From: Hyposmocoma kahamanoa | Lineage: Eukaryota > Arthropoda > Insecta > Lepidoptera > Cosmopterigidae | Length of the DNA stretch: 64,000 bases | Assembly: GCF_003589595.1 (NCBI RefSeq) | Contig: NW_020653945.1 | Span: 8,537,932-8,601,931, forward strand | Direction: 5' to 3' | Shown here: positions 54,855 to 64,000 of the stretch, one piece after another | Layout of the letters: every line of letters begins with the position of its first letter | Position numbering within the stretch: position 1 is the stretch's first letter | Program-made: the position numbers and the translations under genes | Notes under the pieces: model-generated | What the model was told of the DNA's origin: nothing | The model's database searches: none | The model's input: the letters and a program-made list of their open reading frames with translations, nothing else

Positions 54855-57800
54855 GTATGTTTTGTTTCTATGAAATAGAACTAAATGTTTTTATTTTTAA
54901 AATTTTCATTTCAATAAATCATTTCCAGAACGGGGGGGCTAGTATCATACCATCGGCAAGAAAGAGTATTCACCACGCACAAGGTCCGCTAAGTGGCGAA
55001 GTTATGGGGCGATATGGTCTGCCACATACGATGGCAGAGGCATCTCTACGAGCTGGAGGGAGAGATGTGGTCGATAATGTTATGAGGTACTTAAGTACAC
55101 TTCTCATAGGTAAATGCTCATTAGGATAAATTTTAGATGATGCAGGGATGGATTCTCCTTCTCATATGAATGAGAAGTGATTTTGAAGTGGTTTTTTAAA
55201 GTTACCTGTATTAATGCAAAAGTTTCTATGGGAACAGTTCTTTAAAATTTTATATATGAACAGTAGATTTACTTTTTTTTATAAAAAAAAAAGGTATGGT
55301 GTCCATCAGGTGACTTGGAGGTCAAAAAGGACCTCCATCTCGCCTGATGAAAAGTGACATAGAAATCGACGACGTATTGTGCACACCTAAATAATGCCTT
55401 AATTTTAATAATTTTTATTTGTGATTTTGTTTTCTACTTATGTAAAAGGCAACCTTCTTTCAGTAAATTGCCATCTTCAAGTCCAAAGCCAATACGGCAT
55501 TCCAAAGAAGTCCGAAGAAAATCCATTGATCAAATCAATCCAAGTACTGAAAATTATACAGATGAGTAAGTAATTTATTATTTAGCAGATTCTTATTACG
55601 TTATATATGTAATGATATTTGATAAGATCACTCACACAGACACCGAAAGAAATATGATTAGAAATATTCTTGCTAAAAAAAGACCTCAAAAACAACCAAC
55701 ACAATTGAATGAAACTGAAATAAGGTTAAGAAAATGGCTTATTGACTGCATTTTAATAATTCTCTAGGTTTTATTTTCGAAAATTATTAGAATGTATGAT
55801 TTTACTTTATTTAACTGCCTCCGTGGCTGAACGGTTACTGGAAACTTAACAAAATGCACCAAATTTAGCTTTGACACAAAATTAACACAAGACTCAAAAG
55901 TCACACAAGAGTCAAGAGCAGCCTTTATTTTATTTTTTTTGTATCCATCTGCGATCAGTCCTGGAACCATAAACAGATCCGTATAGTTTTATGTCGTTTG
56001 GAATAGTGTCCTGTGACTCTTTTCTTCCTTATTTATTAAATAGCTGAGTGTTCTACTGATTTAACATTCTTGTATTCTTGACTCTTTCAAAACGATTCAA
56101 GCCACCTAGATGCTTTTCGTCAACTAGAGATCTTGCCAATACATTTGTATGTAGTGATAATCGAGGCTTATACTTTTCTTTACGTGCCAGTATATCCTGT
56201 TAATAGTTGGCATTTCAAGATAGTCATGTATTTCCTGGGCTCTTACAAACCTAGGTTATAGGACTATAGTCTTTAGTACACCATTTTGGAAGCGCTGAAG
56301 AATTTCCACATTAGAAGTGCTGGCTGATCCCCACCAGTGTTGGGAAAAATTTAATTGTTCAGACAATTAAAGATTGACAATTAATTAGTTGTCAATTGCG
56401 AAACAGCAATTAACAATTAATAAATTATTAATTGCGAGAACAGCAAATTAACAATTGATTAATTGTTAATTGCGGTTCTCCCAACTAACCTTTAATCAAT
56501 CGTTAATCGCATATATCTACAATTAACAATTAATCAAAATTCAATATTTTCAATGTTTTTGATTAAAAATTAAAACTGATAATTATGATAAATTTATAGG
56601 GCATATGGGTGAGTTAGCGGGTGAGTGGGTGGGTGAGTGACCCACCCACACACTCACCCCCTAACCCACCCCCTCACCCACCCACTCACTCACTCAAAAT
56701 CGTGCACGCCATCTTGGATTTAGAAATGAGTGCCACATTCATAATGACACTTTTATTTCGTAGTTTCGGTTTTAACTGTTAGTTTCAATTGTTTCTTTGA
56801 ACAATTTAAAAAATTAATTTCAATTAAATTAATTCCAATTAATTTTTGAGAATAAGCTATTGTTGTATAAGTCGGTATTAAGACCGATATTGATATATCA
56901 TAAATTGCAATTGATTTCAATTGAATTGATTTTTTAGTCTGATTGAATTTCTGATTGAAATTTAATTGATTAACGCCCAACACTGATCCCCACAACTCCA
57001 AAGCATATATCCATATCGGTTTTAATACCGACTTATACAACAATAGCTTATTTTCAACTGATTACCTTGACTTTCTATCCATTACCCACAGCATAGATTT
57101 GAATTTGTTGTTCAATATATCCCGTTTTGCTTTCATGTGATCTTTCCATATTAGTCTTCTGTCCAGATACACTCCAAAATACTTAACAGTATTAACATGA
57201 GGCAAGGTCTGGTTGTTCATTTTTACATCAGGGCAGTTTCCTTTTCTAAGTGTAAACATTATATGTTGAGATTTTGAAGCACTAACTTTGATCTTCCATT
57301 TTGAGAGACACAGGTCTAGATTGTCAAGTTAAACTTGTAGTTTACGCGATTCAACTTGGGGTTTTATGTCACGGGTAAGTAATGTGGTATCGTCTGCATA
57401 TGTCGCTGTGAGTACTCCATTAGTTTCTGGTAGACCCAATGTAAACAATGTGTACAAAATCGGTCCCAATACTGAGCCCTGAGTAGGGTTTGCAATCCGG
57501 ATACCCGGATATCCGGCAAATATGTTATCTGGAAACGACATCTTTGCGTATCCGGATATTTCGGACACCAAAAATCTAAGCGTAACAGTCAAATCAAAGT
57601 CATTTGCACGGGGAACATCTTTTTCTTTTATTAATTGGGTATGAAAGTAGAAGGGATTCCCCGCACTTCATCGTTCAATCATTATCAACCCATTATATGT
57701 CCCACTCCTGGGCACGGGTCTCCTTTCAAACGAGGGTTTAGGCCATAATCCACCCATAGATATAGAAAGTGAGTCCACCGCACTGGCCCAATGCAGGTTA

Positions 57801-60800
57801 GGACATCACACGTTTTCCGAGGGTTGTGAACCTTCTTCAACATGTACGTTTCATCACGACATTTTCCTTCACCGAAAAGCACGACTGTTACGTAGAATAG
57901 ACGATTCATATAACAACTTCAATCTAATATACCAATAGCATAATGTTCATTTTATATAAACACTTCAGGTATAACTTCCTTTTTTTTTTTCATCCTCTAA
58001 TGATATAACAGTCACTGAGTATAATGTATAATATGTAATATAATTTCAGTGGTGTTTAGGTTAAATGGGGAATTAGCCGAATTTGTTTGCATTTCCTAGT
58101 TTGTCGAGCTCCTCCTCTGGGTTTAGGTTAGATTAGTATATGACAAAGCTGAACGAGGTGAGCGAGCGCAGCGAGCGTGTATCCAATGCGGGTAGGGACT
58201 TCACACGTTTTCCGAGGGTTGTGAGCCTTCTTCAACATGTAGGTTTCATCACGATGTTTTCCTTCACCGAAAAGCTCATGATAAATTTCAAATTAAATTT
58301 CGCACATAAATTCCGAGAAACTCAGAGGTGCGACTCCGTATTCGAATTCACGACCTTCTGCTTGAGAGGCAGTAGGTCAAACCATTAGGGCGCATTTATT
58401 CGACACGGATTTCATCGCGCTCACCCCGCGCGGTCGAAGAGCGGAGTCCGCGTTGCCGCCGCGCAGCGACCGCGTGCGACTAACTGTCATAGTAAAATAC
58501 GCTCTATATGTTTAGCTTTTATGTTTTAATTTAAATGAGCGTTCCGGGCACACGGGTTAGCCTGACTTGAATTTGGTCTACGCGGCGGCCCGCGCGGCGG
58601 CCGAACGGCGGCCGGTATANNNNNNNNNNNNNNNNNNNNNNNNNNNNNNNNNNNNNNNNNNNNNNNNNNNNNNNNNNNNNNNNNNNNNNNNNNNNNNNNN
58701 NNNNNNNNNNNNNNNNNNNNNNNNNNNNNNNNNNNNNNNNNNNNNNNNNNNNNNNNNNNNNNNNNNNNNNNNNNNNNNNNNNNNNNNNNNNNNNNNNNNN
58801 NNNNNNNNNNNNNNNNNNNNNNNNNNNNNNNNNNNNNNNNNNNNNNNNNNNNNNNNNNNNNNNNNNNNNNNNNNNNNNNNNNNNNNNNNNNNNNNNNNNN
58901 NNNNNNNNNNNNNNNNNNNNNNNNNNNNNNNNNNNNNNNNNNNNNNNNNNNNNNNNNNNNNNNNNNNNNNNNNNNNNNNNNNNNNNNNNNNNNNNNNNNN
59001 NNNNNNNNNNNNNNNNNNNTATGGTACAACACTAAATCCCCCATTTGTGGTGAACATTTTCGGTTTAGGTAGGTACGTTTATTTCGTAGATAAGGCAGCT
59101 CCTTCCCTTTATTTTTTCCATCCTCTAAGCTACTAATACATACATCCAATGTCAATGCTATAATATGGCCCAAATTAATTAATTAAATAACAACTTTTTT
59201 AACACCTACTTATTTTAAATCATTATTAAAATCCTGGCAAATCTTATTGCCGTAACTGTTTCATGATCTTAATAGCTCATTACCACCTCACATTATCTTA
59301 ACGTACGAATTGCTAGTAACCATCAGTAACATCAATTTCAGATAATCATGCCTACATATTCAATCATTTTGAAAACTTCATCAGATTTATTAAAAATTAA
59401 TGGCTACTTAAAAAATCATTATTCATTATCATTGCACTTATACTATAATTATCATGCATTGAGCGACACAAGCATAAAGTTACAATTGGCAAAACTTGTG
59501 GCTAAAATGTGAGCTGGTAATGTCTATTTCATTACAGCAATAACCATGCGAAATCCTTACCTGCGTACCTCACGTCATATTCCAGCGAAGGATCAGACAA
59601 CTGGCAAGAAATGATTGCGTCTCTCAATACACACAACGTATCAAGATTGTCAGGGTCTACTCATAACACGTCACATTCTTTCAATAATTCTTCAATCCAA
59701 GAATCAAATAATTCAAATAACTTCAATTATGTGGATGATGTGTACGGAAAATCAAGTGATATGAATATTCCTGGAAGTACAAAGCAGAGCGCATTACCAA
59801 AACTAACATTAGCATTACTACTTGGTGTAGTTGCTATAGCTGCAGGATGGCAATTTGGACCAACACAAGGAAGTCTTAATACAAGTAATAATTACGAAAA
59901 GGCTATGTTTTACAAGGATCTGAATGAACTTGGAGAGAAATATGGGATTAATGATGATTCCATTTTACAAATAAAATCTGGTAAGTAAAAGAAATTCTTT
60001 GAAAAAGATTATGACGTTAAAACTGGCATTGAACTCTAAAAACGTAGCACTGGTATGACTATTTACTTATTTAACCTACGTATGTGTGGACAGAAACAGA
60101 AAATATTTTTCAATAATATGGCAGCATAGCAAGAAGAACCAATCAGTCTTTGCTTAATAGTTTCATGACACGTCCACTTGGTCCTGCCTTACAGTGAGCA
60201 AACATGCGCAAGTCATTTACATGTTTGTATATCTGTGCGTGTGTGACCGGCTGGTGACGGTTTTCTCTAAAACAACGTACACGGCTTGCGCTATTTTACG
60301 CGCAAAGAAGCGTAACTGCCTAGCTGTACCGTAAAAGTGACATTCTTATTTAGCAAAACCCTAAATTAAATGTAAACATAAATAGTAGATGAAAACTTTA
60401 AACAACATCCTCAGGTATTGCTACAATATCAGAAAAACAAGACACTGCGTCTTTTGTATTTCTATACAAAAGTGACACCAGAGATTTTGACGAGAACAAC
60501 TTCAACAATTTTGTCAATGCTGCCGCATCATTTGCTGCGAAATATTTACGTAAGTGAACCCATTTGTTCCAGATCTGCAAGCCTTAAACAAGAGTGCACA
60601 GTCGTGCATTATTTTTGGCAGGCTTCATCACTGAACACATTATACAAAATTACATTTATTTTTAAAACAAACCAGTGACATAAATTGGTGTGTGAAATGT
60701 TGAAGCTGCTTGATGTCAAATACATTTGTTGAGTTTGTCGTATACAACTGTTAAATATTATGATATCACACATGAAACTAAATAATGTTGTAACTCATAC

Positions 60801-63800
60801 TCTTAAATGGTGGTATTGAGAAAACACGTTTTGAGAATTTAAAAATTATAGAATGGATCTTATTGCGAATAAAGAAATTATTTATATGTATACGGAATAT
60901 TTAATTAATTATCCAGTTATAAACAAGAAACCAAATTTATTGTTCCATTCAGAAATATTTTGAACCTTCGAATCGTGTTTTCTGAATTCCACCATTATTG
61001 AGTTATCACAGTATTGGGTTTCATGTGACGATGGGCTACTTAGACAAGGTAGATACACGATTGTGACAGTGTGACCTCCTGCATCGTCATCCCACCTTTT
61101 TATTTAAATTTCTTATTTTATTCTCACACTCGTATTTAAATTCAAATTTTGAATTGTTCCATTCTTTGCCTCACATTCTGATTTTGTTTCGTCTGCCTGA
61201 TCGCGGTAGCAAACACATCTCTTCTTATCTTTTCGAACTTCTAAACCTACTAAGTAAGATGTATGGAGGCTGCGGAGACTGCAGAGGCTACTACTACATT
61301 CCATCCAACAGGACATAACGCCACCAGCTCCACCAACAGCATCAGCCCTCTTACACTGCCCTCTACACGTTTATGCGAGCACTTTTAACTCAGTGGTCAA
61401 ATAAATGGCTATCTACAAAACCATAAGGATAATTTTACAATACAGCTTAGGGCATAGTGTTAAGCTTGGAATATCGACAAACACGATAAAGTGTAGACTA
61501 AACGTTATTGTTGTTGTGATAACAGTTAAACCAACAATATTTATAATGTCTTTCAGGTACATACAGTGCATCGATCCATCATATCACAGTAGATGGATCA
61601 GAACTCCGTATGCCCACCTACAGCGACTTAATACGAGAATATCGTGATGACATCACAAGGACCGGTGTAATGCTGCTGAAAGACCTTGTTGAAGTGCCTT
61701 CAAAACTTGCCATGGCCTTCCATTATTATTGTGATGAGTTGAATCCACTAGCTAAGAAAAGTGCTATATTTTTCACTTTAGATATGGCGAAATGTTCTAA
61801 TTCACCCAGTAAGTAAATTGTATTATGATGTTAATAAACTATTTTTGGGCAAAACATATTTTAGAGAGCAATATGAAGTAGAATTGACATGACTTCTTGA
61901 AATTACTTTAGATACAATCATGGACCAACAACTCTAGAGGTCTACTGTCTTCAGGCTAATCTTCATACTAGTCTTAGTCTAGATGTCGCTGGTGGCTGTG
62001 GATATCAATTAATTCCTCTTTAATTAATTTTTTATTGAATTGATATTCAATTATTTTTTGTGAAATTACTCCACTAGTATAAAAATAATTATAATTCCTC
62101 TTTAATATGAAATACAAGAAGACAGTCTTTTTACTTGTAGAATTATTCAAATATTGATCAATTATTTTCCGAACTTTGACAAGTAAGTCTGTCAATAGAT
62201 GGCATTGTGTGTTACAAACTAATTCATAAATTAACGCGTCATAATATGGGCAGATGGTGCTAATCCTAAACAAAATAACCGGCGCCATCCTTACAAACCT
62301 CTGCAATAAGCGCCATCTAGTTGATTTATTATCGCTAGAAATTAGAATAGTTTTATAAAATGCAGCTTGTCAATGTAAAACAAAACAGTTACAAAAGTAG
62401 TTATTCTGTACTCGTTGCGACATCCGGTGTCCCAATAGGTACTAAATATGTACTAATACTGTCTGGTATCGCGATTAGCAGTATCTCTAGTTTTACATAT
62501 TTACTGGAGTTCTACACCAAACATTGACCACCTGAAGGGCACTTAAACAAGTAAGAAATGCTGAGAAGTCAATTTTAGATTCCAGTCAATGGTAGTTGTC
62601 CACAACAACTATTCTTCTGCTCGGTATATTACAAAAAAAATATTTACCATTAAAAAATACTGGCACATTATGCAGCGCAGTGTGTACTATGATTGGCTTG
62701 AGTTGTTGAAATTACTTTAGGTACAATATAATTAATAATATTCATCATTCAGTTGCCTCCGTGGTCGAAAAGTTACAATGCTGGTCTGCCACGCAGAGGT
62801 CCCAGATTCGATTCTTGGGCCGGGAGAAATATTTATATGGCCTACATTTATTTTTCTCGTGAGTTTGGGTGTAATTTTTGGTTGTCTATGTGTGTGGTCA
62901 TGGCACCCGCGACACAGGGTTACCCTAGAGCGGGGCTATGTTGGGTGTGTGCGTTAAAAAAAATCCTTCTGCCCGCTATGATGCGGAATTTTAGAGTACC
63001 TAATAAATTCAATGTCATGGCCGAAGTTCAGCCGTTGTTATATGTAAAAATTAATAATTTATTCTTTTTGTATTTCATACCTAAATTGAAAACCGGAAAC
63101 GTTTTGTTTGTCATTTCGGAGACACCGCCCGCATTTCTCCCAAACTGTTACAGATGGATAGTTAAAATTTGGTTCAATGGTTTTAGTGTGCAATAGTAAT
63201 TTAAAAAATATGTCGATGTTACAAAAGCTTTTACTTATATTTTCCGTATGGTAATTAGTCTGGTTATTAAAAAAATATTAAAATAATATTTGTTTTAAAA
63301 AGAACAATAAGTGCGCCTTCAAATTAGACGCTTGTATAATAGAAGCGCTGCAGTGGTGCGGCAGCCGCCCGTCTCTAGCGTTACAGTAATTTTTACCCGC
63401 CTTCAAAAAAGGATGAGGTTCTGAATTTGACTGTAATGTTTTGTGTGTATGTTACGGCATTACTCCGACATTTGTGAACCGATTTTGATGATTTTTTTTT
63501 TGTTGGAAAGAGGGTATCTCAATATTGGTTGCATTTAAACTTGAAGAAAATATTCCACCACTAAGAGTGGAAAAGTAGGGGCTGAATCTGGTTTCGCGCA
63601 CTTTCCGGTAACCGATTTCAATAAAACTTGGCAAATAAATGTTCACAAACTTTTGAGGACGGTTTTTTTATAGTAAGTTATATTTTACTTCACTAATTGT
63701 GACTGCAAAAGTGACACGCCCGTGTCATGACAGTGGCGATGCAACTGCGCTTGTAAATATTGTATGAAGGTTAGTAGCGGCGCGGCTGCAGCGCCACAGT

Positions 63801-64000
63801 GGCGTCACTATCACTGTAGCGCTTTTTAAGCGTCTAATTTGAAGGTCTCCTTACTATGTGCAAAAATTTGGTTGATTTTATTTTGTGTTAAATTATTCCT
63901 TCTAGGTAAACAATCGACACACGAGAGAATCGAAAGTTGCCTGGCAAGCAAGTGGACTGATGTTCCAGGCGACAATTTAAAGCCGTTGCTGACAAGAATC
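54825..64000 (+). CDS. Torip: Torsin-interacting protein (LAP1/LULL1 family), 5' complete, 3' beyond the window
   Basis: Type II membrane protein of the nuclear envelope and ER. In the family the luminal domain has an AAA-like fold without nucleotide binding, and activates torsin ATPases. Seven exons join in phase to 405 residues in the window. Residues 1-185 are polar and Ser/Asn-rich (nucleoplasmic side). About 186-201 is the membrane segment (LALLLGVVAIAAGW). The luminal domain runs from about 215, with ASFVFLYKSDTRDFD, HHITVDGSELRMPTYSDLI, AMAFHYYCDELNPLAKKSAI (Cys348) and HERIESCLASKWTD in the order seen in human LAP1. The stop is outside the window. Exons 4-7 are firm; exons 1-3 rest on phase and splice sites. 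Intron 3 holds a 400 bp assembly gap. Confidence 0.8.
54929..55086 (+). CDS. Torip: Torsin-interacting protein exon 2 (proposed)
   Basis: Encodes NGGASIIPSARKSIHHAQGP to GRDVVDNVM. The acceptor is 'catttccag'. The donor AG|gtactt gives phase 2, needed to read exon 3 without a stop and with plausible content; the rival donor at 55109 would give a different frame. Confidence 0.55.
55285..55360. repeat. Small palindromic repeat in intron 2
   Basis: 'ccatcaggtgacttggaggt' and 'acctccatctcgcctgatg' mirror each other; probably a MITE remnant. Confidence 0.4.
55464..55565 (+). CDS. Torip: Torsin-interacting protein exon 3 (proposed)
   Basis: Encodes KLPSSSPKPIRHSKEVRRKS and IDQINPSTENYTDE, a basic Ser/Pro stretch suited to the nucleoplasmic tail. 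The acceptor is 'ccttctttcag', donor GA|gtaagt. Confidence 0.6.
55815..55842 (+). repeat. Family 1 SINE, head fragment
   Basis: 'aactgcctccgtggctgaac' matches only the tRNA-like head; the rest is missing. Confidence 0.5.
56090..57490 (-). mobile_element. Jockey-like non-LTR retrotransposon fragment, interrupted
   Basis: Minus-strand pieces: TQGSVLGPILYTLFTLGLPE and TATYADDTTLLTR (57490-57330); KYFGVYLDRRLIWKDHMKAK (57259-57062); SVLKPIWIYALELWG, which breaks at 56993; then, after the insertion, further C-terminal sequence from 56326. A stop in the palm region and the insertion inactivate it. Torsin-interacting protein intron 3, opposite strand. Confidence 0.8.
56335..56985. mobile_element. 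hAT-like MITE, copy 2, with perfect ends and 8-bp target duplication
   Basis: CAGTGTTGGG at 56335 and CCCAACACTG at 56976-56985. The 8-mer ATCCCCAC lies directly outside both ends (56327-56334 and 56986-56993). Removing it would restore the surrounding jockey reading frame region. The core at 56599-56697 is a short minisatellite of GTGAGTGGGTGG / CCCACCCCCTAA units. No transposase. Related to 43350-44026. Confidence 0.88.
57690..57885 (-). repeat. tRNA-like SINE, family 3, truncated
   Basis: 'ctgggcacgggtctcctttc' through 'cgttttccgagggttgtgaa' and 'gtttcatcacgacattttcc'; the head is missing. Confidence 0.6.
58170..58385 (-). repeat. tRNA-like SINE, family 3
   Basis: Carries the body ('catcacgatgttttccttca', 'aattccgagaaactcagag') and a head complement 'ttcgaattcacgacct'. 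The 5' distal part is missing. Confidence 0.6.
58620..59019. other. Assembly gap of 400 Ns
   Basis: A run of N exactly 400 bases long. The left flank is GC-rich (58420-58619), the right flank is a transposon end. Open frames drawn across it are artefacts. Confidence 0.99.
59020..59140. repeat. End of the large unclassified transposon, cut by the gap
   Basis: 'tatggtacaacactaaatcc' to 'ttttttccatcctctaag' match the right tip of 19113-21764. Confidence 0.6.
59538..59980 (+). CDS. Torip: Torsin-interacting protein exon 4 (membrane segment)
   Basis: Encodes a Ser/Asn-rich stretch, then LPKLTLALLLGVVAIAAGWQ and YEKAMFYKDLNELGEKYGIN. Phase 2 in, phase 1 out; acceptor 'tttcattacag', donor G|gtaagt. 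Confidence 0.85.
60415..60549 (+). CDS. Torip: Torsin-interacting protein exon 5
   Basis: Encodes IATISEKQDTASFVFLYKSD and FDENNFNNFVNAAASFAAKY, the first strand and helix of the AAA-like luminal domain. Phase 1 at both ends. Confidence 0.85.
60690..61540. other. Intron 5, nothing recognised
   Basis: No repeat family from the rest of the window and no coding block identified. Confidence 0.4.
61557..61808 (+). CDS. Torip: Torsin-interacting protein exon 6
   Basis: Encodes IHHITVDGSELRMPTYSDLI and KLAMAFHYYCDELNPLAKKS. It includes the (Y)CDE cysteine site that is conserved in LAP1/LULL1. Phase 1 at both ends. Confidence 0.92.
62020..62095. repeat. Family 2 SINE fragment
   Basis: 'ttgaattgatattcaattat' and 'gtgaaattactccact' match the distal end of the SINE pair at 12655-13480. 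Confidence 0.45.
62751..62958 (+). repeat. tRNA-derived SINE, family 1
   Basis: Head TGCCTCCGTGGTCGAAAAGT, box B GATTCGATTC, body 'gggagaaatatttatatgg', tail 'acccgcgacacagggtt'. Torsin-interacting protein intron 6. Confidence 0.75.
63316..63845. mobile_element. Inverted-end DNA element in intron 6, invaded by a dispersed repeat
   Basis: CCTTCAAATTAGACGCTT at 63316 and its exact complement at 63828-63845. The inner GC-rich arms also mirror each other. The middle (63400-63690) is a copy of the AAGTCGGTTAAAA repeat in reverse orientation. The right end lies 60 bases before exon 7. Confidence 0.75.
63400..63690. repeat. AAGTCGGTTAAAA dispersed repeat, copy 4 (inverted)
   Basis: 'gttggaaagagggtatctca', 'gaagaaaatattccacca' and 'ccggtaaccgatttcaataa' are reverse complements of the copy at 34735-35370. 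Confidence 0.65.
63906..64000 (+). CDS. Torip: Torsin-interacting protein exon 7 (partial, cut by window end)
   Basis: Encodes KQSTHERIESCLASKWTDVP and DNLKPLLTRI, the C-terminal helices of the luminal domain. The reading frame is still open at 64000. Phase 1 in; acceptor 'tccttctag'. Confidence 0.88.

Noticed and set aside
58526..59173. Open frames of 159-215 codons across 58526-59173
   Set aside because: Almost all their length is the run of Ns; they are artefacts.

Overview
The window is eukaryotic and AT-rich, with long introns carrying canonical GT-AG junctions and very many transposable elements. The mix of tRNA-derived SINEs, jockey/CR1-like, R1-like and RTE-like non-LTR retrotransposon pieces, Penelope-like ends and short palindromic MITEs, together with insect-like protein sequences, suggests an insect, most likely a moth or butterfly. 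The order is an inference; no species can be named.

Three protein-coding genes are supported. (1) A complete ABCF1 orthologue (twin ABC-ATPase translation factor) lies on the minus strand from 40352 down to 12211. It has 18 coding exons whose phases all join, giving 921 residues. (2) A single-exon secreted serine-protease homologue lies on the plus strand at 44936-45985; two of its three catalytic residues are replaced. (3) A torsin-interacting-protein (LAP1/LULL1) homologue starts at 54825 or 54831 on the plus strand, with seven exons in the window, and runs off the right edge before its stop codon. The three genes show no sign of co-regulation; they are ordinary neighbours in a repeat-rich region.

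By region: 1-12000 holds only repeats. 12000-40400 is ABCF1, its introns filled with SINEs, MITEs, Penelope-like insertions and a 2.6 kb inverted repeat. 40400-44900 is the ABCF1 promoter side, with a fold-back MITE and an apparent hAT MITE that carries a telomere-like minisatellite. 44900-46100 is the protease homologue. 47100-54620 is a block of decayed non-LTR retrotransposons: a CR1/jockey-type element on the minus strand, an R1-like fragment between direct repeats, and an RT-RNase H element on the plus strand. 54825-64000 is the torsin-interacting-protein gene. Its third intron holds a jockey fragment split by a second copy of the hAT MITE, SINEs and a 400 bp assembly gap (58620-59019).

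No undescribed multi-gene system was found. The most interesting signals are mobile-element insertions with intact target-site duplications: hAT-type 8 bp, an unclassified MITE with 8 bp, and Penelope-like with 13 bp, one of these only about 16 nt from an ABCF1 splice donor. The telomere-like G-rich core of the hAT MITE and the pseudo-protease are also worth a second look.
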